From Gammaproteobacteria bacterium (GTDB lineage: Bacteria > Pseudomonadota > Gammaproteobacteria > Competibacterales > Competibacteraceae): a stretch of DNA of 64,000 nt. How positions within the stretch are numbered: the first letter of the stretch is position 1; each line of letters begins with the position of its first letter. Positions 1 through 8,567 of the stretch are shown here, one piece after another. The stretch spans positions 62,001 through 126,000 of the forward strand of contig JACKNF010000005.1 in the NCBI GenBank assembly GCA_024234995.1, read 5' to 3'. The translations under genes and the position numbers were made by a program. The notes beneath the pieces were generated by a model that did not search any database, was not told where the DNA came from, and saw nothing but the letters and a program-made list of their open reading frames with translations.

Positions 1-2696
1 CCGGAATTAGATCGCCCGCCCAGCCGGTTCATGGCTACCGCCAATGCCTCATGTGCCTCCGGGGACAACGCGCCCAGCGACATGCCAGCGGAATCAAAGC
101 GCGGCAGAATGCTTTCCAGCGATTCCACTTCTTCCAGCGGGATGGGCTGGCCTGCGGGTTTCAAGCGGAACCGGTCGCGTAAAGCCGCCACTGGCCGCCC
201 GTTGACCAGACGGGCATATTCCTGATAATCCGCGTAACTGCCGCTGCTAACTGCCTTTTGCAGAGCATACACCACATCAGGATTGTAAGCATGGTACTCG
301 CCACCGTGGATGTATTTGAGCAACCCACCGGCATCAATCGCTTGCCGGCGCTTCCAGGCCCGGCGCGACAACTCGATCTGTTCGGCTTCCAAATCTGCAA
401 AGCGCGCACCCTGAATGCGGCTGACGGTGTCCTTGAAACAGAGATCAACTACCTCATCATGCAGCCCGACGATTTCGAATAACTGCGCACCACGATAGCT
501 ATTGATCGTAGAAATCCCCATCTTGGAGATGATCTTGTACAAACCTTTATTGATGCCTTTGCGATAGTTTTCCACCAGGGCAGGAAAATCACGATCGGTG
601 ATTTCGCCGGTGCGCAACAGGTCACGCAGCAGATCATAGGCCAGATAGGGATGCACTAACGTCGCACCATAGCCAATCAAAACGGCAATCTGATGCGGGT
701 CGCGGGCCGTGCCGGTCTCAATCAGCAAGTTCACATCGCAACGCAACCCGTCCCGCACCAGCCGGTGATGGACTGCACCGGCCGCCAGCAGGGCGTGAAC
801 CGGCAACCGGCCGGGGGCGATAGCGCGATCAGACAGCACCAGCAACACCGCGCCATTGCGCGCCGCAGCAACCGCTTCATCGCAAATCCGTTGAATCGCA
901 GCTTGCAGTCCTTCACCGGCTGGATAATTCAACTCAATGCGCTGGTGGGGGTAACGGCCGCCGGGATTGGCGAGCAACGCCTGCATCCGGCCTTCGGTCA
1001 TTACCGGTGAGTTGGCGGTCAGCCGGGGTGCGTACGCTGGGCTTTCCTCGAACAGATTGCACTCGACCCCAAGACAGGTTTCCAGCGACATCACGACCGC
1101 CTCGCGCAAAGGATCAATCGGCGGATTAGTCACCTGCGCGAACTGCTGCCGGAAGTAATCATAAAGCGAGCGTGGCCGTCCGGAGAGGACAGCAAACGGG
1201 GTATCATCGCCCATCGAACCGATGGCCTCCTGACCGGCCTCGGCCAACACCCGTAATACCTGGTCGCGCTCCTCGAACGTTACACCAAACAGCTTTTGAT
1301 AAACGTTCAGGGTCTCCGGGGTTTGCGGCGCGGGTTCCGGCTCGTCCTTGTACAGCGAACGCAGCCGCTGGATATTGCCACGTAACCAGCGCCGGTAAGG
1401 ATGACGGTTCTTAAGATCGTTATCGATATCGGCCGGTGTTAGCAGGCGACCCGTCTCGACATCGACCGCCAGCATTTCACCCGGCCGCATCCGGCCCTTA
1501 GCGACCACCTGTCCGGGAGCATAGTCGTAGACGCCAATTTCCGAGGCGATAGTCAAATGACGGTCTTCGGTAATGACATAGCGGGCCGGACGCAGACCGT
1601 TGCGGTCCAGCACGCAACCGGCATAACGGCCATCGGTTAACACAATGCCAGCGGGACCATCCCACGGTTCCAGATGCATGGAATTGAACTCGTAGAATGC
1701 CCGTAAATCCGGGTCCATATGTTCAATATTCTGCCAAGCCGGTGGAATCAGCAGGCGCATCGCCCGGAAAATATCCATGCCGCCCATTACCAGCATCTCC
1801 AACATGTTATCCAGCGAACTGGAATCGGAGCCATGCATATTGACCAGAGGGCGGATTTCCGCCATATCCGGTAACAGGGATGAGGAAAAGACATGGCTGC
1901 GGGCAGCGGTCCAATTCCGGTTCCCGCAAATAGTATTAATTTCGCCATTATGGGCTAAATAGCGGAACGGTTGCGCCAGCCACCACTGCGGCAGGGTGTT
2001 GGTGGAAAAACGCTGATGGAACAGGCAAATGGAAGATTCCAGACCCGGATCGTTGAGATCAGGATAGAAGACCGGCAGATTGGCTGGCATCACCAGCCCC
2101 TTGTAGCTGATCACCCGCCCGGATAAAGAGAGCACATAGTAGACCGGATCGCGTTGGCTAATCTGCACGTTAGCGCGGCGGCGGGCGACGAATAAATGGC
2201 GTTCGAACGCCTCGGCGGTCATGCCGGCAGGCGGATTAACAAAAATCTGCTCAATGTGCGGCAAGGTCCTACGCGATTCGTCGCCACAGGCATCCGGATT
2301 AACCGGAACCGGACGCCAGCCAGCAACAGTCAACCCTTCTTTTTCCAGTTGCGCTTGCAAGCCGGCGCGAGCGGCCGCCGCCTGATCCGGTTCACGGTTG
2401 AGAAACACCATACCGATGCCGTATAACTCTCCCAAGGCAATGCTTGATTCAGCGGCAATCCGGCGCAAGAAGGCATCTGGTTTGCGCATCAGCAACCCGC
2501 AGCCATCACCGGATTTGCCATCGGCGGCTACTGCACCACGATGGGTCAGACGGGCCAAGGACGCAATAGAGGTTTGCACCAACCAATGGCTTGATTGATT
2601 ATCCATCTGGGCCATCAGGCCGAAACCGCAACTATCTCTTTCAAACTCAGGCCGATATAGGCCCCGTGCTGACAGGGAGGAGGAAGGTGCATGCAT
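1..2696 (-). CDS. gltB: Glutamate synthase large subunit, 5' part (partial)
   Basis: Catalyses transfer of the glutamine amide to 2-oxoglutarate in the GOGAT cycle. Read from the ATG at 2696, the first 898 residues are present and the reading frame runs off the left edge, so the FMN/iron-sulfur half is outside. The N-terminal glutamine amidotransferase domain starts at Cys23 (RDSCGFGLM), which in this family becomes the N-terminal nucleophile after cleavage of a short propeptide; here the propeptide would be 22 residues. Other family blocks seen: THRGAVAADGKSGDGCG, CLFHQRFSTNT, LAHNGEINT, GSDSSSLDNMLE, PWDGPAGIV, RNGLRPARY, then the central-domain blocks YRKGINKGLYKI and KYIHGGEYHAYNP, ending at LGALSPEAHEALA. 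A GGAG lies about ten bases upstream of the chosen ATG; another ATG four bases downstream is out of frame. gltD would be expected beyond the window. Confidence 0.97.
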   Translation of the reverse strand, partial: MHAPSSSLSARGLYRPEFERDSCGFGLMAQMDNQSSHWLVQTSIASLARLTHRGAVAADGKSGDGCGLLMRKPDAFLRRIAAESSIALGELYGIGMVFLNREPDQAAAARAGLQAQLEKEGLTVAGWRPVPVNPDACGDESRRTLPHIEQIFVNPPAGMTAEAFERHLFVARRRANVQISQRDPVYYVLSLSGRVISYKGLVMPANLPVFYPDLNDPGLESSICLFHQRFSTNTLPQWWLAQPFRYLAHNGEINTICGNRNWTAARSHVFSSSLLPDMAEIRPLVNMHGSDSSSLDNMLEMLVMGGMDIFRAMRLLIPPAWQNIEHMDPDLRAFYEFNSMHLEPWDGPAGIVLTDGRYAGCVLDRNGLRPARYVITEDRHLTIASEIGVYDYAPGQVVAKGRMRPGEMLAVDVETGRLLTPADIDNDLKNRHPYRRWLRGNIQRLRSLYKDEPEPAPQTPETLNVYQKLFGVTFEERDQVLRVLAEAGQEAIGSMGDDTPFAVLSGRPRSLYDYFRQQFAQVTNPPIDPLREAVVMSLETCLGVECNLFEESPAYAPRLTANSPVMTEGRMQALLANPGGRYPHQRIELNYPAGEGLQAAIQRICDEAVAAARNGAVLLVLSDRAIAPGRLPVHALLAAGAVHHRLVRDGLRCDVNLLIETGTARDPHQIAVLIGYGATLVHPYLAYDLLRDLLRTGEITDRDFPALVENYRKGINKGLYKIISKMGISTINSYRGAQLFEIVGLHDEVVDLCFKDTVSRIQGARFADLEAEQIELSRRAWKRRQAIDAGGLLKYIHGGEYHAYNPDVVYALQKAVSSGSYADYQEYARLVNGRPVAALRDRFRLKPAGQPIPLEEVESLESILPRFDSAGMSLGALSPEAHEALAVAMNRLGGRSNS

Positions 2697-3096
2697 CAAT
2701 CAGTCACTCCGCATAGGTGAGGCAAACATCACAACCGGCTTCCCTTTCCTCTTGGAGGGGCGGAGGTGGGAACATTACAGGAGAATTTGCAAATAATGCG
2801 CCAAACAAGACTTACCCGGCAGCGCATTAAAAGCTATAGCACCGGCAAATGTTACGCATTTGAATTAGAATTATTTTCTATAGGGAAAATGCTTTGATCC
2901 GCTCAAAAAGCAGGTGCTGAAGATGCCAGCATGGTCAATATTAGTGCGCCGGCATAACGGTTTGCTTCATGATGATCAGGTTAAGCGCCTACAATGATTA
3001 ATGCTGAGATTAATGCTGATGATTAATGCTGATCCGCTCTCACTTGCTAAGAGCCGGACTTTCTCAACATCGCCACACGATTTCGAGGAGAACGTC
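2697..3096. other. Divergent intergenic region between gltB and the CheZ-like gene
   Basis: About 400 bases without a convincing gene. It must hold the gltB promoter (minus) and that of the small plus-strand gene. It is AT-rich from about 2790 to 2900, and its right end carries three tandem copies of a 12-13 base unit (listed separately). I see no riboswitch or attenuator structure that I could name. Confidence 0.6.
2996..3033. repeat. Triple tandem repeat, 12/13/13 bases
   Basis: Three head-to-tail copies of GATTAATGCTGA(T) at 2996-3007, 3008-3020 and 3021-3033. They lie about 65-100 bases upstream of the chosen start at 3097. They could be reiterated operator sites or slippage products. 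Translated in the upstream extension of the reading frame they give LMLMINAD-like sequence, which looks like non-coding sequence read through. Confidence 0.8.
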
Positions 3097-3690
3097 ATGA
3101 TTGAAGTGCAGGGTTCAACTGCGGGCAATCCCGACCTAGATTGGAGCCAAGTCCGGGAGACCATTTTGATGCTGGCGCTAGCCGTTGCGCAAATTGAAAT
3201 ATCGATGCGTGACAGTGATGGCTCGGTGGAGATGCTCAGTAATTCCTTCACTTCGATGGTGGGGCAAGTCAAGATGATTGAAAGAACCGCTGCCGCGCTG
3301 CCAGACACAGCGGAGAACGCAGCAGCCAAGGCAGCGATGATTGAAAGCTGCGCAACCATCAGCGGGATGATGCATTCAGCCATCGTCGCTTTTCAATTCT
3401 ACGATAAGCTAACCCAGCGGCTAAGCCATGTTACTTCTAGTCTGGGCTCACTAGCCAATCTGGTTTCTGATGCCAGGCGGCTGTATAACCCGTATGAATG
3501 GCTGGGCATGCAGGAAAAGATCAAATCGCGCTATACCATGGAAGAAGAACGCTTGATGTTTGAAGCAATGATGGCAGGGAAAAGCGTTAAGCAGGCCCTA
3601 GCTATTTACACCGATGCCATGGAGAAAAAGAAACAGAAAGCGACCGCTAGCAGCAGTGGAGGCGAGGAAGAGGATATCGAACTGTTCTAA
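3097..3690 (+). CDS. Small helical protein with CheZ-like D-x-x-x-Q motif and acidic C-terminal tail
   Basis: A 197-residue, mostly helical, soluble protein of no family I can name with certainty. The start at 3097 has a good GAGGAG site; the reading frame is open further upstream but runs through a tandem repeat without a ribosome site. Residues 100-108 read QFYDKLTQR, giving Asp103-x3-Gln107, the same spacing as the catalytic Asp/Gln pair in the response-regulator phosphatase CheZ (FQDLTGQV there). The protein ends with a flexible Ser/Gly stretch followed by EEEDIELF, comparable to the acidic, Phe-terminated tail by which CheZ binds phospho-CheY. No chemotaxis genes are nearby. Assignment as a CheY-type phosphatase is inference from these two features; it could equally be a structural helical protein. 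Confidence 0.6.
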   Translation: MIEVQGSTAGNPDLDWSQVRETILMLALAVAQIEISMRDSDGSVEMLSNSFTSMVGQVKMIERTAAALPDTAENAAAKAAMIESCATISGMMHSAIVAFQFYDKLTQRLSHVTSSLGSLANLVSDARRLYNPYEWLGMQEKIKSRYTMEEERLMFEAMMAGKSVKQALAIYTDAMEKKKQKATASSSGGEEEDIELF

Positions 3691-3713
3691 ATATTAGCCA
3701 AAAGAACATTGGG

Positions 3714-4166
3714 TTAGCTTGCACAGTGCCGAGTCAGCCAGCGATCCAAACTATTGGCAAAGGCTTGCTTGTCGCGGTCATGGTAAGGTGCTGGACCACC
3801 GGTCATGCCGCCGGCTGACCGCAATTCTTCTTTAAGATTGCGCAACGCCAGCCGCTCCTGAACATTATCCGCCGTATATAACTCGCCACGCGGGTTGAGC
3901 GCCGGAATTCCTTGTGCAACCAGTCGCGCTGCCAATGGAATATCGCCAGTGATCACCAGATCACTGGCGGTTGCATGTCCGGTGATGTAGTCATCGGCGG
4001 CATCGAAACCCTGGCTGACCTGCACCACCTTGATCAGCGGGGAAGGCGGGGTTTGTGCGCGATGATTGGCCACCAGGGTCACCGGTATCCGGACCCGTTG
4101 TGAAGCGCGGAATATAATAGTTTTAACCGGGGCCGGACAGGCATCCGCATCGATCCAGATTTTCAA
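3714..4166 (-). CDS. yaiI: YaiI/YqxD family protein (DUF188)
   Basis: A 150-residue protein matching the YaiI/YqxD family along its whole length: KIWIDADACP at the start, LVANH, GFDAADDYI, SDLVITGDIPLAARL, ALNPRGELY and GGPAPYHDRDKQAF. The family adopts a PIN-like fold with conserved acidic residues, but its substrate is not established. The best start is the TTG at 4166, eight bases after GGGGAG, which begins the protein exactly where family members begin; an upstream in-frame start at 4283 would lie inside argH. It follows argH by 28 bases on the same strand and is probably co-transcribed with it. Confidence 0.9.
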   Translation of the reverse strand: MKIWIDADACPAPVKTIIFRASQRVRIPVTLVANHRAQTPPSPLIKVVQVSQGFDAADDYITGHATASDLVITGDIPLAARLVAQGIPALNPRGELYTADNVQERLALRNLKEELRSAGGMTGGPAPYHDRDKQAFANSLDRWLTRHCAS

Positions 4167-4194
4167 TCGTTTCTCTCCCCGGAGAACGCAGCGG

Positions 4195-5589
4195 TCAACT
4201 CTGCGCCACCCAAGCCTGCGCCTGAGACGCGGCATGCCGGACTCGATCCGGCGCCGTACCACCAAGTACATCGCGGGCAGCAACGGAACCTTCCAAGGTC
4301 AACACCGTAAACACATCATCTTCGATCAGCGGCGAGAACTGCCGCAATTCCTCCAATGCCATCTCTGCTAGATCTCGCTCAGTTTCCACACCCAGCCGCA
4401 CCGCCTGACCGACGATTTCATGGGCATCCCGGAATGGCAGTCCTTTGCGTACCAGATAATCCGCCAGATCCGTTGCTGTGGCAAAACCACGCCGGGCGGA
4501 TTGCAGCATGTTGTCCCGTTTAGGGAGCAGTGCGGGAATCATGTCAGCAAATGCACGCAGACAACCGAGAACGGTATCTGCTGTATCAAACAACGGTTCC
4601 TTATCTTCCTGATTATCCTTGTTATAAGCCAGTGGCTGACTTTTCATGAGCGTCAGCAACGCAATCAGATGCCCATTCACCCGCCCCACCTTGCCACGCA
4701 CCAGTTCCGGCACATCAGGATTCTTCTTTTGCGGCATGATCGATGAGCCCGTACAAAACCGGTCCGGCAAATCAATAAAATCAAACTGCGCCGAAGACCA
4801 CAACACCAGTTCCTCCGCCATCCGTGACAAATGAGTCATCAGAACCGCCGCAGCGGCCGTGAATTCAATAGCAAAATCCCGGTCGCTGACCGCATCCAGC
4901 GAGTTGGCGCAAGGGGCATCAAACCCAAGCAGTTGCGCGGTATACGGCCGGTCCAGTGGATAGCTCGTCCCTGCCAGCGCTGCCGCGCCCAATGGCATGA
5001 CATTGACCCGCTTGCGGCAATCCACTAACCGCTCATAGTCGCGTTTCACCATTTCAAACCAGGCCAGCATGTGATGACCAAAAGTCACCGGTTGAGCAAC
5101 TTGCAGATGGGTGAATCCCGGCATAATTGTACTGGCTTCGCGCATCGCCAATTCCGCTAAACCACCCAGTAGCCGCCTTATCTCAGCCAGAATGACATCG
5201 ATGGTGTCGCGCAAATACAGGCGGATATCGGTCGCCACCTGATCATTACGGGAGCGGCCGGTATGCAAGCGCTTGCCGGCATCGCCAATCCGCTCGGTCA
5301 ACCGCGCCTCGATATTCATATGAACATCTTCCAGGGCAGTAGACCACGAAAACTCGCCACGCTCGATCTCGCCACGAATCGCCTCCAGTCCTTGGACAAT
5401 CGCGGCACAATCCGCTTCGGATAAGACTTTAATCCGCAACAACATCCGGGCATGGGCAATGGACCCTTGAATATCTTGCCGGTACATCCGCCGGTCAAAA
5501 CCCACCGAAGCGGTGAACACGGCAACAAAGGCATCGGTGCTTTCAGTAAATCGTCCGCCCCAGGTCTGATTGGTTGGTTGGTCGCTCAT
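4195..5589 (-). CDS. argH: Argininosuccinate lyase
   Basis: Cleaves argininosuccinate to arginine and fumarate, the last step of arginine synthesis, in the cytoplasm as a homotetramer. The 464-residue protein is full length. Family blocks are WGGRF near residue 10, HTGRSRNDQV (109-118), the catalytic His region PGFTHLQ (157-163) and the flexible signature loop GSSIMPQKKNPD (281-292) with the catalytic serine. Start chosen at 5589 (MSDQPTNQ), matching the usual N-terminus and preceded by GGACGAG. A second in-frame ATG at 5616 overlaps the stop of the upstream lipase gene (ATGA), so translational coupling to the lipase is possible. Same strand as the lipase upstream and yaiI downstream. Confidence 0.97.
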   Translation of the reverse strand: MSDQPTNQTWGGRFTESTDAFVAVFTASVGFDRRMYRQDIQGSIAHARMLLRIKVLSEADCAAIVQGLEAIRGEIERGEFSWSTALEDVHMNIEARLTERIGDAGKRLHTGRSRNDQVATDIRLYLRDTIDVILAEIRRLLGGLAELAMREASTIMPGFTHLQVAQPVTFGHHMLAWFEMVKRDYERLVDCRKRVNVMPLGAAALAGTSYPLDRPYTAQLLGFDAPCANSLDAVSDRDFAIEFTAAAAVLMTHLSRMAEELVLWSSAQFDFIDLPDRFCTGSSIMPQKKNPDVPELVRGKVGRVNGHLIALLTLMKSQPLAYNKDNQEDKEPLFDTADTVLGCLRAFADMIPALLPKRDNMLQSARRGFATATDLADYLVRKGLPFRDAHEIVGQAVRLGVETERDLAEMALEELRQFSPLIEDDVFTVLTLEGSVAARDVLGGTAPDRVRHAASQAQAWVAQS

Positions 5590-5612
5590 GGCTCGTCCGT
5601 GTTTGTGATAGA

Positions 5613-6788
5613 TCATCGACCGGCCAGAGCGACCGCGCCCAAAGCGGTGCTCCGCAGTCTCTGGAAGAGTAAATCGAGTACAAAGCTAATAAAAACCAGA
5701 GTCAAGGACATGCCTTTGACCAGCGGCCGGCCGAGAAATTTGAAGATAACAACAACAAGGTTCTCGACATGCCCGGCGACTTCCTTGGAAAATTGCGCAG
5801 CCCGGTGCAGCATCCAGGCCAGATGGTCAAGGAGGGTAGCGGTTGCCGTCAACGCCAAGCCAACCGCCCCCACGGCCAGCGCGCCAGCTTTCGAAAGAAT
5901 CCAGTTGATCACCTTGCCAATCATCTTCAGCACAAAGGCGCTGCCGGCCATCACCGGGCTACCGCTCGCCGCAGCCGCGTTCAACCAGGATTCGATTTTT
6001 CCCGGCGACAGTTCTGCTTCCCGCGACGCTGCTTCCAGGCCCGGCCAACTGAGCGAAGCGACCGCATTGATATAGCTAGGATCCATTGAATGGGCATCTT
6101 TGCTGATCAGACCGTGATTGCCATTCTTGACCGGCAGGCCCCGCTTGCCGGCAGGCGCGTGTTGAAAAGGGAACACCGGAATCATGGGTACCGGATCGGA
6201 GGTGTGATAGACGCGGAACATGTTGGCAGCACCAACCCGTGACGTCAGGCTTTCAGCGAAAAGCCCTACCCCGGTACGGGGCGCGCCGAAAGTATAAAGC
6301 TTGACAGCGCCAGCCTGAGCGGCTGAAAGGTAGTCGGCGCCAAGAGTGGCGAGTGCGCCGCCCAGGCTATGGCCCACGCAATGAATGGTGGCCGGATTGC
6401 GGTTGCGGAGGAACGCCATGATCTCTGGCGCAAAGGATTTCCAGACCTGATTGAAACCCGCATGCACCGGATAACCGCCCGGTCCCAGTTGCAATCCAAT
6501 ATTGAGATTGCTCAACCAGTCAGGTTTGCTTTGCGTACCGCGGGTCGCGAGCAACACCTCACCCTGGTAGCTTCCCTGGCCAGCGGCGATATAGCCAAAG
6601 CCGGTAATGTCCTTCCAGGCAATGAGACCGCCTGATTTTCCAGTGAAGCGTGACGAGTCGTTAACGGTGAACATGTCCTCGCAGCCCAACTCACCGCCAC
6701 GCGCCTGTAGCTCCGATATCGAACGATTCATCAGACGATAGACGCCTGTTGCAATAGCCGCCGCCTGCTGCGGATTTAAAGTATTCAT
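5613..6788 (-). CDS. Class 3 (alpha/beta-hydrolase) lipase with hydrophobic C-terminal region
   Basis: A 391-residue protein with the fungal-type class 3 lipase fold. The nucleophile elbow is GHSLGGALA with Ser141; Asp198 in HTSDPVPMIP and His233 in DAHSMDP complete the triad in the expected order and spacing. LLATRGTQ (79-86) fits the segment that carries the oxyanion-hole residue. No signal peptide is seen. After the hydrolase domain (about 1-245) comes a region of roughly 145 residues with several hydrophobic stretches (about 275-345 and 360-380), unusual for a simple cytosolic lipase and able to insert into membranes. Start is supported by AGGAGA. It lies between a secreted DUF6795-like gene and argH and touches the argH alternative start. 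A lipase effector is one reading (see findings); a membrane-associated housekeeping lipase is the alternative. Confidence 0.9.
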   Translation of the reverse strand: MNTLNPQQAAAIATGVYRLMNRSISELQARGGELGCEDMFTVNDSSRFTGKSGGLIAWKDITGFGYIAAGQGSYQGEVLLATRGTQSKPDWLSNLNIGLQLGPGGYPVHAGFNQVWKSFAPEIMAFLRNRNPATIHCVGHSLGGALATLGADYLSAAQAGAVKLYTFGAPRTGVGLFAESLTSRVGAANMFRVYHTSDPVPMIPVFPFQHAPAGKRGLPVKNGNHGLISKDAHSMDPSYINAVASLSWPGLEAASREAELSPGKIESWLNAAAASGSPVMAGSAFVLKMIGKVINWILSKAGALAVGAVGLALTATATLLDHLAWMLHRAAQFSKEVAGHVENLVVVIFKFLGRPLVKGMSLTLVFISFVLDLLFQRLRSTALGAVALAGR

Positions 6789-6815
6789 GATTTCTCCTGT
6801 TGAACTTTTAGGAAT

Positions 6816-7292
6816 TCAACGAATATCGCAAATGCCATAAATTTCGCCTTTGCGGCTCGGCTCGTTTTCAAGGCGGCAGACGAGGGAAATTGGTTTGCCC
6901 TGAAGTTCGCCATTCTCCTCGTAGTTCATCTTATCGAACATCCAGGCCTTGTATTCCTTACCCTGGTGCAGAATGAGCAAGGTCTGCTCGATGAAGGGTT
7001 GATGGGGCAGAAATGAACCGAGCAAAGAACTCCTGAAGATAGCAGGCAGGCGAAATTCGCCATTTGCGTCAGTCACTGCTTCATCGGCGCCGGTTTCTTT
7101 GCCCCAGGCCCAGATAAACTTGCGATTAATAACCGCGCCGGCGACTGGCTGATTCTGGCTAAGGACGACCCCTTGAACTGCCGAAAATACGCAAAGCTTA
7201 CCCATCGCATTGGCCTTTTCTATCACGGTAAAGAATAACAGGGCGAAGATCAGACTTCCCCCCAAGCATTGAAGCATGACATGCTTTCTCAT
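6816..7292 (-). CDS. Secreted DUF6795-like protein, candidate partner of the lipase
   Basis: A 158-residue protein from the ATG at 7292. It opens with a classical signal peptide (MRKH, then a hydrophobic core, cleavage likely after EKANA) and continues with KLCVFSAVQGVVLSQNQPVA, a short Ig/carboxypeptidase-regulatory-like beta domain with TDANGEFRLPAIF, which resembles DUF6795. An in-frame upstream ATG at 7373 has a better ribosome site (AAGGGGG) and would add 27 residues before the signal peptide, so the start is open. It is 27 bases upstream of the lipase on the same strand. A periplasmic location and the tight pairing with a lipase suggest it may bind or restrain the lipase; this is inference. 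The family name is from memory of the motif, not a search. Confidence 0.8.
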   Translation of the reverse strand: MRKHVMLQCLGGSLIFALLFFTVIEKANAMGKLCVFSAVQGVVLSQNQPVAGAVINRKFIWAWGKETGADEAVTDANGEFRLPAIFRSSLLGSFLPHQPFIEQTLLILHQGKEYKAWMFDKMNYEENGELQGKPISLVCRLENEPSRKGEIYGICDIR

Positions 7293-7373
7293 AGAAGCCC
7301 TGGACTCTTCAAATAACCGTAGTGGTGCTGCTGGTGAATCGTCAACCCTGGATCTGCCTGGTTGGCCGCACAT

Positions 7374-7633
7374 GGCATCCCCCTTGTCTTGAATACAAAT
7401 AGGATGCTACACAAGACCACCGATACCGGCAACGACCGGCCTACGGCGCGGCCATCCATTGCGCTGGAGGATCAAATGCTGACATTGCTGGCGTCGCAAC
7501 GGAACGGCATTCCCATCTAATGGGATGACTGATCATGACCGGATTATTGCTACCCTGGATTCTCTGCTCACCGGCATTTAATGCCGGTCTGCTCTATGCT
7601 GTTAATAAATAACCTTACGATCCACATAAGATC
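7374..7633. other. Divergent intergenic region upstream of hemC
   Basis: No gene seen. It separates the minus-strand lipase unit from hemCDXY. Two short perfect dyads stand out: TCCCAT-CTA-ATGGGA at 7511-7525 and ACCGGCAT-TTA-ATGCCGGT at 7570-7588. Neither is followed by a T-run, so they look more like binding sites or small hairpins than terminators. Confidence 0.6.
7570..7588. promoter_or_regulatory. Perfect 8-3-8 dyad upstream of hemC
   Basis: ACCGGCAT-TTA-ATGCCGGT, symmetrical over 19 bases, ends 45 bases before the hemC start. The size and symmetry would suit a dimeric regulator. No particular regulator can be named. Confidence 0.4.
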
Positions 7634-8566
7634 ATGCCCACCGATACCCTGCGCATTGCCACCCGTAAAAGTCCCCTCGCCCTCTGGCAAGCTGAACACG
7701 TCGCCGGGCGCCTGCGCCAGGCCCATCCGGGTTTACCAGTGGAACTGGTGGGCATGGTGACCCAGGGCGACAGAATTCTCGACAGCCCCCTGGCCCGGAT
7801 CGGCGGCAAGGGCTTGTTTGTCAAGGAGTTGGAGCAGGGATTGCTCGACGGTCGCGCCGATATTGCCGTACATTCCATGAAGGATGTGCCGGTCACCTTT
7901 CCAGAAAATCTGGGTCTACCCGTCATTTTGACCCGCGAAGATCCCCGCGACGCTTTCATATCACGCCATTATTCCCATCCTGACGCCCTGCCGGTTAACG
8001 CTCGGATCGGCACCTCTAGCTTGCGCCGCCAATGCCAGCTGGCTGCCCGCTATCCCGGTTGGGAAATTCGCAGCTTGCGCGGCAACGTCGGCAGCCGGCT
8101 GGCCAAGCTGGATACCGGCGAATTTGATGCGATCCTGCTAGCGGCGGCCGGTCTGAAACGGCTTGGACTGGAAGAACGTATCACCCTGGCGCTGGGGCCT
8201 GAATTCAGCCTGCCCGCCATTGGCCAGGGAGCGATTGGTGTGGAATGCCGGTTGGATGACACCCGGACCTTGGAATTGATTGCAGGACTCGATGACCCCG
8301 CCACCCATATCCGGGTCACGGCGGAACGGGCCTTCAATGCCAAATTACAAGGGGGCTGTCAGATTCCCATCGCCGGTTATGCCCTGCTAGAGAACGGGCA
8401 AATTTGGTTACGCGGCCTGGTGGGCGAACCGGACGGTAGCCAAATCGTTGCTGGTGAAATTCGCGGTTCATCTCTGGACGCCGGAAATCTCGGCGTGGCG
8501 CTTGCTGAAGAGTTGCTCGGACGCGGCGCCGATACCATTTTGCGCCGGTTGCTGGCCCCCTGCTGA
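7634..8566 (+). CDS. hemC: Porphobilinogen deaminase (hydroxymethylbilane synthase)
   Basis: Polymerises four porphobilinogens to hydroxymethylbilane in tetrapyrrole synthesis (cytoplasm). The 310-residue protein is full length: RIATRKSPLALWQ at the start, GGKGLFVKELE, VHSMKDVP, GTSSLRRQCQ, SLRGNVGSRL, and Cys242 in LQGGCQIPIAGYA, the residue that carries the dipyrromethane cofactor. First gene of hemC-hemD-hemX-hemY on the plus strand; hemD begins one base after its stop codon. No strong ribosome site precedes the ATG. Confidence 0.98.
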   Translation: MPTDTLRIATRKSPLALWQAEHVAGRLRQAHPGLPVELVGMVTQGDRILDSPLARIGGKGLFVKELEQGLLDGRADIAVHSMKDVPVTFPENLGLPVILTREDPRDAFISRHYSHPDALPVNARIGTSSLRRQCQLAARYPGWEIRSLRGNVGSRLAKLDTGEFDAILLAAAGLKRLGLEERITLALGPEFSLPAIGQGAIGVECRLDDTRTLELIAGLDDPATHIRVTAERAFNAKLQGGCQIPIAGYALLENGQIWLRGLVGEPDGSQIVAGEIRGSSLDAGNLGVALAEELLGRGADTILRRLLAPC

Positions 8567-8567
8567 A

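Noticed and set aside
3001..3096. N-terminal extension of the CheZ-like protein
   Set aside because: It is read through the tandem repeat, has no ribosome site, and the ATG at 3097 has a good GAGGAG.
5452..6075. Long plus-strand open frame (207 codons) over argH and the lipase
   Set aside because: It is antisense to two well-supported genes, has no recognisable protein pattern and no ribosome site.
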